From Drosophila pseudoobscura (taxonomy: Eukaryota > Arthropoda > Insecta > Diptera > Drosophilidae), in assembly GCF_009870125.1 (NCBI RefSeq), contig NC_046679.1, forward strand, positions 12,338,001 through 12,402,000: DNA of 64,000 nt. The letters run 5' to 3'. Below, in pieces: positions 23,268 through 36,250 of this stretch. Positions within the stretch are counted from its first letter, which is position 1, and each line of letters opens with the position of its first letter. The notes beneath the pieces are model-generated. The model was not told the origin of the DNA and did no database searches. It saw only the letters and a program-made list of their open reading frames with translations. A program made the translations under genes and the position numbers.

Positions 23268-23745
23268 TCAGAAAGTCATGTAGCCAATGTGTCCACCAAT
23301 TAATCCTTCAGGTCACTCAGTCAGTCAATCCTTAGATCCGATATTCACTTCGTCATAGAGAATGTCCAGCCCTCAGTCCATCAATCAGAGTCTGAAGGCG
23401 TCTCTTTATCCGTACCGTATAGTCGTACAGTGAATAGGTCAATAAGCCCGACAATTGGTTAGCCACTAAATCGTTCAATGAATTAATCCGTCGATCAAAT
23501 ACTGCAATTAGTCTGCTGGTTAGACCGTAACGTAGCTATTCAAAACTTATTCAATCAACCAATCTGCCCCCACATTCTTCAGTCAAGCAAATTTTCCAAT
23601 GATTTATGAATGAATCAGTACTCCTTTCATTTAGTCAAGTCGGATAGTTAAGGAGTTGTGTATTCAGCAAGATACACATTTCATATGTAGCCATTAGTTT
23701 AGTCAGTACATCAGTCTTTCAATCAATTAGCCAGTCAGCCAGCTA

Positions 23746-26700
23746 GTAAATGCCTCTCCCAATGCTTTCTGATTCCTTCTGGGATCGCCAGGCCATGAAT
23801 GGGTAATGCCCGATGACATTAGCCGCTTCCACGCCCAGTTTGACTCTAAATGATGGCTCTGACGAATTTTTCGGCTGTTGGACTGCCGTGGGGGAAGCGG
23901 CAGTTGTTGCAGCCACAAATCAGAAATGCAAAGAAACATTTTAATGTGCGTGTGGGCCCAGAACCCAACCGGACGCCACCCCGAACTCAAACTCGATCCG
24001 GAACCCGAATCTAAATCCCAAAACCAAGCAAAAAGCAAATCATCAGCTGAACCCTCTTCCACTGAAGTCCCTCCCGCCACTCCAGGCCCCTATGTTTGGC
24101 AGCTCGCAGCGCGTAAATTATGCAACATGCTTTTAAGCCAGTGGCAGTGGCAGCGGAAAAGGGAACGCAGGGAAATTATTGCACAAAACGAGCAGCGAAA
24201 AGAGCAGATGAGAGCCTCAGAAGAAGAGGCGACGACGACGGAAACTCAATCGCGTTGGGATTGTAAAAAAATAACAAAAAATAGAAAGAGAGAGCAGCAA
24301 CAAAGACAAAATTGGGACCAGAAAAAAAATGGCAGCACAAAAGGGAAACACAGAAAATTTGACAACAGCTGAACAGGGAAAATAACTAAGAGCGAAAGGG
24401 GTCGAGTATTACGACCAGAAGATACCTGCTACTCGAATCTTCAGAGATCTATATAGCCAAATTAATTCAAAGTCAAAAGTCCCCATTGCAATGGGAGCCA
24501 CAATTGAAGGAGCGGAATCCTACCCTGTTAATCCTGATCAGGAATATATATTGTTCAAGGGGGTATTCTTTGTACCTCGAATACCGAGTGTTAAAAAGAA
24601 GAGGCTAAGCCGAATCAGGTTCGAGTCATTTTTTGGGCAAACCCTTTGGGGCATTCTGCTCGTAGACACGACATTTCAATATTTTTAAGCTCTCTCTTTG
24701 TCTCTCTTTCTCTGCCGCCCCCCACATCAACACATTGCGAGCGAGGGTGTCAGTGTCAGTATGTCAGTGTGTGTGTGTGTGTGTGGGCTGTCAATTTTAA
24801 TGGCTGCCCATGAAATTGAAATGCAAGCGATGAAAAATTCAAGCATTTCAACGTGATGGACACTACTATGGCTCTGATAATTTATAGCTCGCCCATTCGG
24901 AACGCTGCCACCAACACCAACAACAGAGAATATGGACGTACATACACATACTCGTGTATTCTGGGCTGAAAATGGAATCCAGCCGAGTCGAAGCCTTGAT
25001 ATTGTTTTTAGGTCTTTTGCCCTTTTGCGTTTCAAATAGTAATTAAAATGCCATTAGATTACCTACCCCTCAGTGCATCAGGGCCGTGGGCCATCGCCTG
25101 CTTGCTGGCTATTGCCGGGCTATTAATTATGGAAAAAATTGAATGTTTCCCTGGGTCGAATTCTGGTCACAAATTGATTGAATGATTTCCCTTCCAGAGT
25201 ACTTTTCAGTGCTCTTGTCCTCGTTTCTCAACTCTTTCACTGAACTAATTGGCCCGTCAAGGCGGCAGTGACCCGAGTGGCCGGTGCGTCACACATTAAG
25301 GACGGGAGAAGTGATTGACAAGTGGGGCCACACTCCCACTCCCATTCCCGCTCCCATTCACTCTCCCGCGCTGAAGGCCAGCTCTAATTGCAATTAAATG
25401 ATTGGGTTAGAAGCTTGAATGGTGGGTTTGTCAGGCATAAAATTAGCCATGGACAAATGACAAAGCCATTGAAAATGTAATCAATATTTATCAATTCAAC
25501 ATTGATTAATGGGATCACACAGAGATCCATGGGGATCACGGCGTGCCAAAGGAACAACATACCATTATACCCATGCAATGAGTTTAATCCTTCAGACCAG
25601 AACATTACATGGTTGGTTACCATGTCAATTATTCGATACTGAAACAACCTTCAACAGTACAACTGCTGGAATGTCTGAGCCTTCCAAAGTGTACCGAAAA
25701 GGTCAATATCGATTCGAGGCACTTATTCATAGATTCATTCAATTAGACATGGACTTATGGTTTTTGAAAACACAAGACTTTGAGTTGATTCTGTTATATA
25801 TCATAAAAGGAAATAGGTTTGCATAATTGAATAAAATAAAAAAGGATTACAATCGAAATTCAAGTGCTTAGAAAATTGTTCGATTTAAATTGATTGGGTC
25901 AGTCGAAAAAGACTTATTTTTTTTCTTTTTGTGTAATTGAATCAAGCATTCGACTTTTCGTTCGGTTCATTTGTTTTATTATTACCATTTCCGGAAATTA
26001 AATTTCAATTAAAAAGTTACGTATAGATATACCAAATAGAATATGCACAATGGTGTGTAATCAAATTTATTGATAAAATGAATAGAACATCAATTGGGCC
26101 AGCATTCTGCTGATGCCAATGTGCTCGCCGAATGATGATAAATGAAACAAGAATTATGTAAATGCAATCAGAAAGTGGACAATCGAATACAACTATTGCT
26201 CGTTGAAATGCCATCGAACACTGGCGACGATATGGATGAGACGTGACAGCACCCTCCCCACCAGCTAACGGGTGGGCGCATGTGGTGTATGCGTGATGTA
26301 TCCGTGCGTGCGTTACGCATACGCCACCGGGGCGTGTCGGAGGGATGCCGTCTCCTTCTTTCGAAGGCCCAACTCAATTTAGCCTCTGATAAGCTGCGTA
26401 AAATTCAATGCTACGCTGTTATTGTTCCATCAAGCAAATTCGTTTTCAAAATCAGCATCTAAATAAATACATAGAGACAAGCAAAAGAAGGTAAATTAAA
26501 TTTATCTACATCAATGGCTCGGCATTGCCTGTGATAAACAGGGTAAATAGCATTCATGCCAGCTATTTTAAGGCCATTAAAGGCGGGCCAAAGTGAATCC
26601 TTTCCTTTTCTTTATTTGGCTCTGGCTTTGGCTTTGCTTTACTTTTTTTTCGCATCCTTCCCTCAGTATCGTTGGGTCCGGAGCATGGCAAACGACATTT

Positions 26701-29700
26701 GCAGATAAGGTTCCACATTTTTGGGTAGTCCAGAAATGGTTTTTTTCTCCCGGTCTTTCTCTGTCTCCTTTGCTTCTGCTCCTTTGCTTCCATGTTCCCC
26801 ATGGCTATTTAATAAAAGTTGCGGCTGCAATAAAAACGGAGGCGGATGACAGGACGGGACAGGACAGGATCAGCGGAAGAGGGAGAGGAGTAGGAAGGAT
26901 GAGTGAAGGATGGGAAATCTGTTGCTATGGTCCGGCGGTCTTATCAACACACTCACATGTCCTGTCTCTAGGCCCTGGCCAGGCCTTTTTGGGACTGAAA
27001 TTATTACGATTTTATGAGGAATTCACGCCGTAGCCCACACAAGGAATCCGTGCCCGTGCCCGAGCTCGGGCCCATGCCTGAGCCCGTCCTGCTCATGTCC
27101 TTGACGCGTGCCATAAGACAATAAGAATGAGGCTTTGGCATATTTCCACATGTCACTGAGTTCCCACTTCATGTTCCTCCTCCACTCCCCCGCCTCTTTT
27201 TAGTTTCGCCTTGGCTCCTGTTTGGAGCCCCTGCCCCCGGTTGCTTGACGGAAATATGGGCAAATAAATCATTTTATTGCAATACAATTTCTGGCTCCGG
27301 ATGTTTACCACGCGCTCCAGTTACAGATCCACTCTCATTCTCACTGCCACTTGCCCCGGACCCAGACCCAGACCCCCAGCACTCTCCGTCTGGAGCATTT
27401 TATGCGGCCATTGGGAGGACAAACACACGACAGTTTCACGTTGCTTCAATATTAATAAGACGGAGAGGGGAGTGGAGTGGAGTGAAGAGCTGGGGCAGAC
27501 TGTCAATATGACATGGCGCCAAAATGCCGCCACCGGAAGTTGTCCTACAGGCAGGGTGACAGGGCGAGGAGGGTAGGAAGCGGAAGACCTGCCTTTTCTT
27601 TGCTTACTCGTACATTACATGCATCGTGTTTCATCAGGGGGGCATTGCTCATTTTTTATTATCGCTCAATCCAATCTCGGGCTGCCACCGATCCCTGCCC
27701 CGCTCCGCTTGCAATTGGTTTGGAGCTGCCACCGGAAGCAACATGGCAACACTTCGGCGAGGTTTGGCAGCGGAAGTGTTGCTCTGGAAGGGGGAGGGGC
27801 CTGGCCACTTGAGGGATTGCGACGGGTAGCCGCCTGTATGGGCCTTGATTTAAGCCAGATTTGTGGACAGCAATTAATACTTTTATAGCTCTGACGGAAC
27901 TTTAATTTAATTATTAATTAGCCCGACCTTGTGACCCGGCCATCCGGCTTATTATGCTTATTAAACCAGGCGCAAAGCCAATTTAATTGTGCCACACCCA
28001 CCACTGCCCAGCCAGAGGACATCTGAAGGAGTTGTTTACTTAATTTTGCCTTCTCTTTTCTGCCCCCAGCCAGAATCAAGGCCAGGGCCAGTTAAATTGC
28101 GTTTGAATTGCAAACAAAGTCAGAGCCCGAGCTGGAGCCGGAGCCGGAGCCAGAGCTCGCGCTCGAGTCGGAGACACGGCAAAGGACACGGCCCCGGTGG
28201 CACGTCCAACACCAGGACCAAGATCAAAGTCAATTTCTCCTGACCTGTCCTCACCTCAGCCGAGCAGTCACAAAGTTTCCCCAACTAACGAAACTTTGTC
28301 CTTTTCCTGCTGCAGCACCTTGAGCGGGCTCCAACTCTTTCTGCTGCCTGACCCTAGCTCCACTGCTCTGCTGCCTGAAATATTCATAATTGAAGTTATT
28401 GTTTGCACCCCCAGCCCCCACTTTGGTCTGGTCTACGTACGAGTACGAGTAGTATGTGTGTGCGTGCAAGAGCCACGCCCCATGGGCCACAGCTGGGGCC
28501 GTTTTGATTGTTTTGTGGCCGGAGACCGTCGATGAATTGAGGCATCGGGCAAAAGTTCTCGAACTTTTCAGTTTTCGGTTTTTGTTTTCGCTCTTTTTCA
28601 AGCGCCATAGAAACTTTGATTGGCCTACAAAATGGCACAAGTGATTGGACATGTGCTTCATTTCTTATATATGGCAAGGACTATGCTGGGATACGTCTCC
28701 TCCAGGAGGCTTCGCCCCGGGAACTTTGGGAACGAATTTAATTGCTAATTGGAGCAAGTTTCCTTGACAATTGGCAAATGAGTTGACTGAATTGTTAGAT
28801 TAACTTGGAATTTCCTTGCAATCTGTTCGAGGAAGCATGGAGCTGTTTGCGGGGAAAGTACTCGTAAAACTATTTAAATATGTACTTTAGATAGTCGTAA
28901 AATTTCCACTTCGGTTCCACTTCTTGGTTAAAAAACTTCTCATAAAAGAGTAAAATTCATTGTGCAGCTGAAGGGAGGTTCTAGAGGCAATTTTATTGAA
29001 CATTTGATACTTAGGTCCAAAGTACAGCATAAAGCAAGCACTCAAGACAGCGGCACTCATTTTTCTGGCTTTAAATTAAAAATTTATTCCGAAATGGTTC
29101 AAGGATGGCTCCTTGGAGTAGACGAAAACCAATTGCCAAATGAGTGGGTAATAATAATTATTTCTAGGAGCTGCCAACAATTAATCAAACTTAAATAATA
29201 TTATATATATTATATTAAATTGTTAAACAGCCATATATTATACAGAGCATACTGAAACTATTTTTCAGTGGACATTTATTAAATTAAGGTATATTTTATT
29301 CAAATATAATAAAACTACTCTATAAAACCTCTAAATATAATTCATTATTAATGGATAGCCCTTGAATTTTTGTACAACCAGTGGCCCCATGAATAGAATG
29401 CGATTTATGTCGACAATTTTTGCGACAAAAATGAAATTTATTGGAAATTATAAATTTTAAAGCCTGATCTCTAATTGGGGGAACTTTTCAGGTCAAAACC
29501 TAGCTTTGAAAGGCCAGAGTGCCAGAGTTTACAGAAGAATTTCGTCGTCTTAATGAAATATTCTGCGCTGAAGACTAGAAATAAACAGAAACTACTCTTT
29601 TATTCGTTATTTTTGTGGCCATTCTGTGCAATGTCATTTCACGACACGACAACCATGGGGCTCTAGACTTTCATGTCTGAATATTCTCGTATTTTCGTAG

Positions 29701-31080
29701 CTGTTATGACTAGTGCCTGAAAAGACCGGTGAAAATCCGCTGGTTGGTCTTTCATTAAAACCAGCTTTTGAATACCTAAACATTCTCACGGCTCTCCCTA
29801 CCGCTTCTGTCTTTTTATATTGGTACTTTTATATTCGGTTAAAGCTTTGAAACCTGAGTGTTCTTGACCGATTTTTTTTGATAAATAATTTGAAAAGTAA
29901 AAAGATAGAATAAGGGGGGAAAATGCCTTAAGAACCCATCGCTTGCTGAAAGCTTTGACTGGACGCTCCCCGTTTATGGGCCTCATTTGAAGGGGCTATT
30001 AAATCTAATTGCTAGCAATTTGTACAATCTACTTAGGATATCATTTTTAATGCGACAACCTCCTGCTGCCACTTGACCCCTTTTATGCTAATTGAGGAAA
30101 GCGCAAAAAAAAGATGGAAGGTAAACATGAAAAGAACAATGAGCACGAAACAATGGAGTTTTTGCAATTTAAATTAACATTTTGAGTGAATCAAATAGAG
30201 GTGAAGAGTTAGTCGCTTGGTAAAAACTGCTGACCCACGGCAAGACCCAGCAGGGCACGGCAAAGCAAAGCTTCTAAATTGTTTTTGATGCCACCGTCGG
30301 CGCTGCAGATGGTCAACAGAGCTCATGGCAATCCAAATAGCAGCCCGTGCGCCACATGGCCGGGGACACCTCCGCCCACAGCCCCGACCCAGACACGCTG
30401 CCAGATTTGCATAACACGTTGCGGTGCCCGTTCCCTTCCAGGACACACAGAAAATAGTTGGCGCGATATTTTACCATTCTGCCACGGTGCCTGGCTTTCT
30501 CGCTGTCTCACTTGCTCGCAGCTGCTGCCCCTCTTTGTGGTGGCATATAAAATTCTAGCAATAACCATAAAGCAGCGAGCCCGAACGGATGGGCTCCCGA
30601 TCCAGTTGTACCCTATCTAATGGAGCATTGAATCCTAAAACCCCAATGATGCAGACCAACTTGTTGCTTGGATTCGAATCGGATGGGAAATCTTCTAAAA
30701 TGATCACAAAAAAAGAGAAAATTAATACACTTTGGAGACTAATATAGAATGTTACGATCTCAAGGTTCCGCAATCCAAGTTTCCCTTGCCTGTTGCACTT
30801 TCAGCGCCCACCCGATACCATTTGCCAGTTGCCTAGACAACGGAATGGGAAACGGAAAAAACGATTTACATTTCACTCGCTGAGATATTTGAATGCGACG
30901 CCGCGCCTTCCCGAATCCGACCTGGTCAAAAGGACGGCGACGGCGACTGCGACTGCGACTGACTCGAGGCTGTCCACAACCAAAGCCAAGGAGGAGCAGC
31001 GGCAGCAACAACAGCGGCTGTGGGAGCAGCAAACAAAGGCAACAAGCAACAACAAGCAACAACAGCAAGACAAACAAAAG
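23746..31080. other. Large non-coding interval, no gene supported
   Basis: Contents seen are GT repeats at about 24767-24785, AT-rich segments at 25850-26060 and 28860-29460, and GC-rich patches at 26830-28240 rich in degenerate CCAGAGCC-type repeats. Open frames here have no consistent splice phases or coding signature. Confidence 0.45.
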
Positions 31081-31672
31081 CGGGTAAAAAGTAAAAGCTG
31101 CAAAAAGGCCAAAGGCGAGGCACGAACTCTTCCACGAACACCCAGCTCACCCATACACACGTTCACTTAGGCAGCCGCACCCGCACTGTATCTCATAGAT
31201 ACATATATGCATGAAATTTCACACCCCGCCACAGACCAACAGAGGGGCGGGTAGTGGATAGGGGGCATGGGGGCAGGACACGGATGATGGGTGCCCAAGA
31301 CACTAGAGGAGCCGAAATGCAAATACACAAACAATGGCGGTGCGGGGCTACTAAGCCAAGCTAAGAAGGTTTTGGTAAACAAATTTTACTGCCAACTCAC
31401 ACACAAGCAGCCCCCACATGCACACACAGATACACACATAGATACTCACACATAACCACACATTCGTTGTTACTGTTGTATGGCACTGGCAGCCCACGAC
31501 ATTCATAGTTAAAATTTAGAGAGACAGCCACCGAGAGATTTGGCAAACAGCTACAATATTCCATACCCCGCCCACGGCACACCCACACCATCCACCCACC
31601 CACCGGGAAGCCTCCTTCCATCTCCTGTTGCGTTAATCAAGGTTCACACAATCACCAACAACACCAACAACA
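31081..31672 (+). other. Probable 5' UTR/promoter region of the small membrane-protein gene
   Basis: The sequence before the ATG at 31673 (AACACCAACAACAATGG) is typical of Drosophila 5' UTRs. CA-rich repeats and pyrimidine tracts fill the rest. The transcription start was not located. Confidence 0.35.
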
Positions 31673-33998
31673 ATGGATGGCGAGCACGTGCCAAAATGGT
31701 CATGGAATATTTTGCATTTGGTTTTTACTTATTTTTGTAAGCGACATTTCCTCGCTGAGTATTTGCCCAGTCGCAGTCCCAGTGCCAGAGCCAGTGCCAG
31801 TTGTTGCTGCCCGGCTCGTGTTGATTAAAAAATTGTCAGCCAGCCCTATTCACAGCTCTCCACGGGTCTACAGTGCGTTACGAAACAATAGGACAGTGCT
31901 ACAGCTGAAACGAGAGGGAACATTGAACGTGTATACCCGATACTCGCTCGCTCACTCTCGCTCCCCTCTGCCAGATGTCGCACACTGCACGAGGAAGAGT
32001 ATGTGTGAGAGAAAGAAAGCGGGAGAGACAGAGAATGAGTCAGCTCTTGGACGGGGTAGCATAGACATTGCAATTTCATGGGTTCCTTCATGCATTGGTA
32101 AATTTCTATGATCTTGCATTTTCAAAATCGTGGACGCCACATATTTTCGTTCTTTGTGGAGGCTAACTGATATCTTGTGATATCATAGGAGTCTGGATAC
32201 TTGTGGATAATTTGTGTAGTCTCTGAAATCTAGGCGGTCATCGGGTTGCACTGACAGATGTAGCTATATCGGCTCGGCTATTGATACTGATCTAGAAAAT
32301 ATAAACTTTATAGGGTCGGAGACGCTTTCTTCGGGGTGTTACACGCATCTACTTCCACCCCAGATCTAATATACCCTAATAATCTTAGAATAAATATTGT
32401 TTCCATAAATGGAAATACAGGTGATATATTTTCACTTAAGACTTTTTTACTTTCCGGTGATTATTTTGTAAACAGACGAGACCTTTAGTATAGAATTAAA
32501 TCACCCAAAGAAAAAAGACATAAGCCCCGAATTTATGCCATTAAGATGGAAATGTTTGCTCATACTTTTTGACAATAATATATAAATTTATATAAATATA
32601 AATAAAATATTTAAATATAATTTTTAAAATATAAAATTTAATTTTACTATGCCATTTTTTTCTCAGACGAAACCATTTATTGCAGTTTTGAGGAAGCTAC
32701 TTCAATTTTTCTGTCTTAAAAAGATGTTATGAAGTAGGACTTAGCCTTATAGTTTCGAGCTGCACCGTACCTATGTAGATCCATCCACCCGCTATTCCCT
32801 CGAGAAAACCTTTTGGGTTGGGACTATTAAAATCGATTGGATTCTGGTTGGAAGTGCCACGCTTGGGCACTGCCCGAGTGAAGCCATATTTTTGGCCGGG
32901 TTTTAGGTTTGCTGAATGCCCATTTGGGCTAATAACAAATAACTGAATGGTCCATTATACGAAATGAGTCTGAACCAGAGCCAGGGCCAGCAAGTGTTGA
33001 GAGCTAATGGCAACCGGTATTGACAGTGGCAAAACAGGGCTCGGGCTTCAGGGCTTCCCCCATTCGCACAACCAGAAATTGCTCTCATGCATTATGTAAT
33101 AAATTTATATGAGCTAATTGCTGGCGAAAGTTCATTAATTTGGGGGCCATGAACTAAATTTATTTAACCCATTAAATATTGTTAGTTCTGGATAGCATAA
33201 TGATTATGTTCGGCCCCGTCATGGGTGCGGCAAAGTACGTAAACACAAAAAGCTACTTTACAAGTGTGAATGGGGTGGTGGATGTGGATGAACCGATAAC
33301 AGAAGTGTTCATTTTGTGTTGGTATAAAATTATCTGGACAAATTGGGTATTTTTACACAGTATATTCTAATCTTTATCCAATCAATAATGACATGTTTAT
33401 AAACAAGATTGAGGACAATATAAGCTGCCAGCCCATATCAAGACCCTTTTATTTATTATTAAGATGAGGCAGGTGTCGTCCTATAGCTTCCCCGTCGAGC
33501 AGCTAGGGTAATGATCCCGAGAAGCCACAAAATCACTTCAAGCTTATCTTATCTTAAATTTGTATATTCAGATACATAATTCAACTACGCTGTTCATTAG
33601 TTTGAAGAGAATTGATAACCATTTATAGCGATGAAACGGCATATTTCTGTCTGATAATATATTTATTACCTACCCAACGAGCAAATAGAAACAGTATGAC
33701 CTCCATTGAAGTCCTTTGTTGGGGCCACAATTTGACCACGGACTTTATATTTCCATACAATTGCATTTGATATTCACTGAAAGGACACGGGGCCTCATAC
33801 CGCTCTGTGTACCTATGGAATTTTTGATTCAATCGAGTGAAAATGGCATTGACTGGCCGTTGAATAATGTATTTGCTATGCCGCTGAATTGAGGACCGCT
33901 AATCGAAATTTCATATTTGTTCGCTTCGCTATATTTGCAGATTATATGACCCTTATATCAGCGATGTGAAGGTGCCACACCACCCGCAACAGGACTAG
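31673..33998 (+). CDS. Four-exon gene for a 72-residue small transmembrane protein
   Basis: Coding exons are 31673-31736, 33186-33238, 33464-33507 and 33941-33998. Donors are GTAAGC, GTAAAC and GTAATG; acceptors end TGTTAG, TTAAG and TTTGCAG. All three junction phases fit (1, 0, 2) and the exons total 219 nt, 72 codons plus a TAG. The product starts MDGEHVPKWSWNILHLVFTY. Residues about 12-37 form one hydrophobic segment, broken only by Asp24 and ending in a Gly-Pro-Val-Met-Gly-Ala-Ala stretch. The polar tail from Lys38 contains SSYSFP, YDPY and VPHHPQQD. It looks like a single-pass small membrane protein. I do not recognise the family. Intron 1 carries a DINE-like insertion. A competing ATG at 31677 in another frame also yields a hydrophobic peptide but does not fit the downstream phases. 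Each exon alone is weak evidence; the matching phases and the coherent tail make the model likely. Confidence 0.55.
31909..32390. mobile_element. DINE-1/SGM-like element in intron 1 of the small-protein gene
   Basis: It begins with AACGAGAGGGAACATTG and TATACCCGATACTC, and ends near CATCTACTTCCACC then CTAATATACCC. Both parts are shared with the copy at 37789-38455. Its internal GAGAGA(AA)GA/CAGAGAATGAG stretch is also shared. No protein is encoded. Confidence 0.65.
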
Positions 33999-34178
33999 AA
34001 CCAGCAGCGGCATGCCCCCTCACCGAAAGGGGGCGGACGTCTGCGGCATTCAGCATCGGAACAATTTGTATGTAGTTTAGTACATATATTGAATCCCCCC
34101 GCATTACTATTAAATTATATAGACACATACATAGACAAAACGCCCGGCAACGTCAACGGGAACGAGCCTGAAAACTAA
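33999..34178 (+). other. In-frame extension after the TAG: candidate readthrough
   Basis: After the TAG at 33996-33998 the same frame stays open for 59 codons to a TAA at 34176-34178. The start of the extension, NQQRHAPSPKGGGRLRHSAS, has coding-like composition; the middle is more AT-rich. A perfect short hairpin lies 15 nt after the stop. Chance alone gives such an open stretch a few percent of the time, so this is a candidate only. Confidence 0.35.
34014..34034 (+). promoter_or_regulatory. Perfect 7-bp hairpin just after the stop codon
   Basis: GCCCCCT and AGGGGGC pair perfectly around the seven-base loop CACCGAA. RNA stem-loops just downstream of leaky stops are known to promote readthrough in Drosophila. 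Confidence 0.5.
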
Positions 34179-36250
34179 ATTGCGTAAATAAATAAATAAA
34201 ATAGCATGGCACGGAACGATTCTAAAATATCACAGATTGTTGTATCAATAAATTATTAATAAAAATTTCTGCGGACAAACAAACGAACAGAACAGAGCTA
34301 TAAAAAAGTTGTCACCATCAAAAGTTGGACATCAACCAGGAAAAAACAATTTTCAGAACAGAAACAAGAGCATCAGCCAGGAATGGAATGAAATTTATTC
34401 ATACAAACACAAATATTGCAAAACATTTTTCCAGTTTAGCATGCAGATGAGAACGAGGATGATGATAGCCGCCCTGGTAGTTCTCACATATCCCCCAAAG
34501 ACCGCGTCCCAGCCCTAGCCCCAAATCCAACCCAACCCCACCTCACTCCCACCCCCTGGAGGCCGCTGTAAATATTCGAGAGATTATTTTTATTGTCCTT
34601 TTCGGATTTATGTAGCATAAAATTTACAATTTCTAGAAAGTACGAGTAAATCATTTATGTATTTAAATAGGTATGGCCGAGACCGAGGCCTGGACGATGT
34701 TGGTCGGTCTGTGGGGCGGGCTGTGTCGTTGGGCGGCGTGACTGTCACAGATTGCTTTTCTTAAGAGTAGGTTCTAAGTAGGTAAAGATAAAACACACAG
34801 CCAACACTCTCACATTAAACACACAGAAAAACGAAAAGCGAACATTTTGAAATTGTATAGAATGGGAAAATTGAAAGTAAAGTTAAATAGATTCTTCGAG
34901 TTAGTCATGCATATATTGTATATGGAAAGATATATACACACATACATATGTAGAAACCACAAATGCTTTGCCTATGCATAAACTTATTTATACAATTGAC
35001 GACCAAGCAAAAGTAAAACTTTATATTTAGTGACAGGATCAAGCCTAAATCACACAACACACAGACACACAAACTAACGTAGACCAGAGAGAGGACACGT
35101 GAGTGCTGTAAGAGTAGACAAAGGACCAGTCCTCGACGACGGTACCTGACTTTCCTCCACGCCTCCTCCACTCGCCTCTGAAGACAGAAATTATTAAATA
35201 TAAAACAAAAGCTTGTTAGTGATACTAATTTTAAATGAACAAAAGAGAAAAACAACACAACTAAATACATATTTGTAAAACAAACCATGTTTGATAATTC
35301 TTAGCGGATCTTCAAGTGTTTACATTGTTATGAAATTTCGACATTGATTTCCGAAACCGAGTTCCGATTTCATTTGTAAATAGAGTTGCGTTATTTCCCC
35401 ACATCCATACGATAAGCTGCTTTAGCTATTAATAGACAACCGGCAGTCGGAATACCACATAAGAAGCATACACCAAACAGTGCGTTTCAGAAATATATTT
35501 TAATTGAACAAAATTACAGCAAGCAATTCTTATTGAGGTGCTTAAAGCCAATGATTCAAATCGATGACTGAAATACATAATCTATGAAAATTATATGGAA
35601 TAAGATCTTTGTTCAGTAGATTCAATAGATTATTTGATAGATAAAAAGTAGTTTATGGCATATAATTTGGAAAAATCTATTTAATTTAGTTTTTCTACTA
35701 TACCATATCGATTTGACTTTTGTATAGCTCTGAAACGTACTGTACCTACATACACACATACGTCAGTATACCAAACAAACACACACCCATACATAGAAAC
35801 ACACACACTCAAGCACACTCGCCTAAGAAGACTCTCTTTTGCAGCATAAAAGTGAACAAGTTCCAAGCAAATCTAACAGACACAATCTTACGCTCTATAT
35901 GCCACACTCACACACACTTACATATGTATGGACACGCACATCAATGCAGAAGGCATAATATCTGAAACAATTTACCAATTAGCATTACATATTTATGAAC
36001 AAAAACTGTCTGAGCAAAAGCAAACTAACTAAAGCAAATGACTAGGCAAAAGGAACAAAAACAAACTAAATATATAACAATGAAAATGAAAATGAAAACG
36101 AAGCGAAACGAAATGCAACGCAAATGCAAATGCAAATAAAAATGCAAATTCGGCAACCAATAAGCGACATTAGATACGAGAGTATGTAAATTGAAGAAAC
36201 GTTAAATAAACGAACAGAAAATATTACAAAAACATTAAAACATATGTACG
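34179..36250 (+). other. Long 3' UTR of the small membrane-protein gene
   Basis: A-rich plus-strand sequence with CAAATGCAAATG and GAAAATGAAAAT repeats is typical of long fly 3' UTRs. Polyadenylation signals AATAAA occur at about 34185-34199 and near 36206. The second is followed by a GT-rich stretch at about 36256-36266, so the distal end is probably near 36240. A short 3' UTR form using the first cluster is possible. Confidence 0.45.

Larger units (their letters stand above)
22556..23745. repeat. Degenerate TCAGTCAATC-type repeat array, interrupted
   Basis: Variants of CAGTCAATCAG, TTGGTTA and CCGACA recur at 22556-22684 and again at 23285-23745. Two better-preserved units of about 48 bp (CAATCAGGCTGATACC... 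and CAATCAGTCGGATACC...) stand at about 22584-22680. The central part, 22697-23267, has different composition and is an insertion. Confidence 0.55.

Noticed and set aside
32757..32900. Open stretch reading FELHRTYVDPSTRYS, first taken for an exon of the small gene
   Set aside because: No usable donor at the right place, and the model with the exon at 33186 already joins in phase with the exon at 31673.
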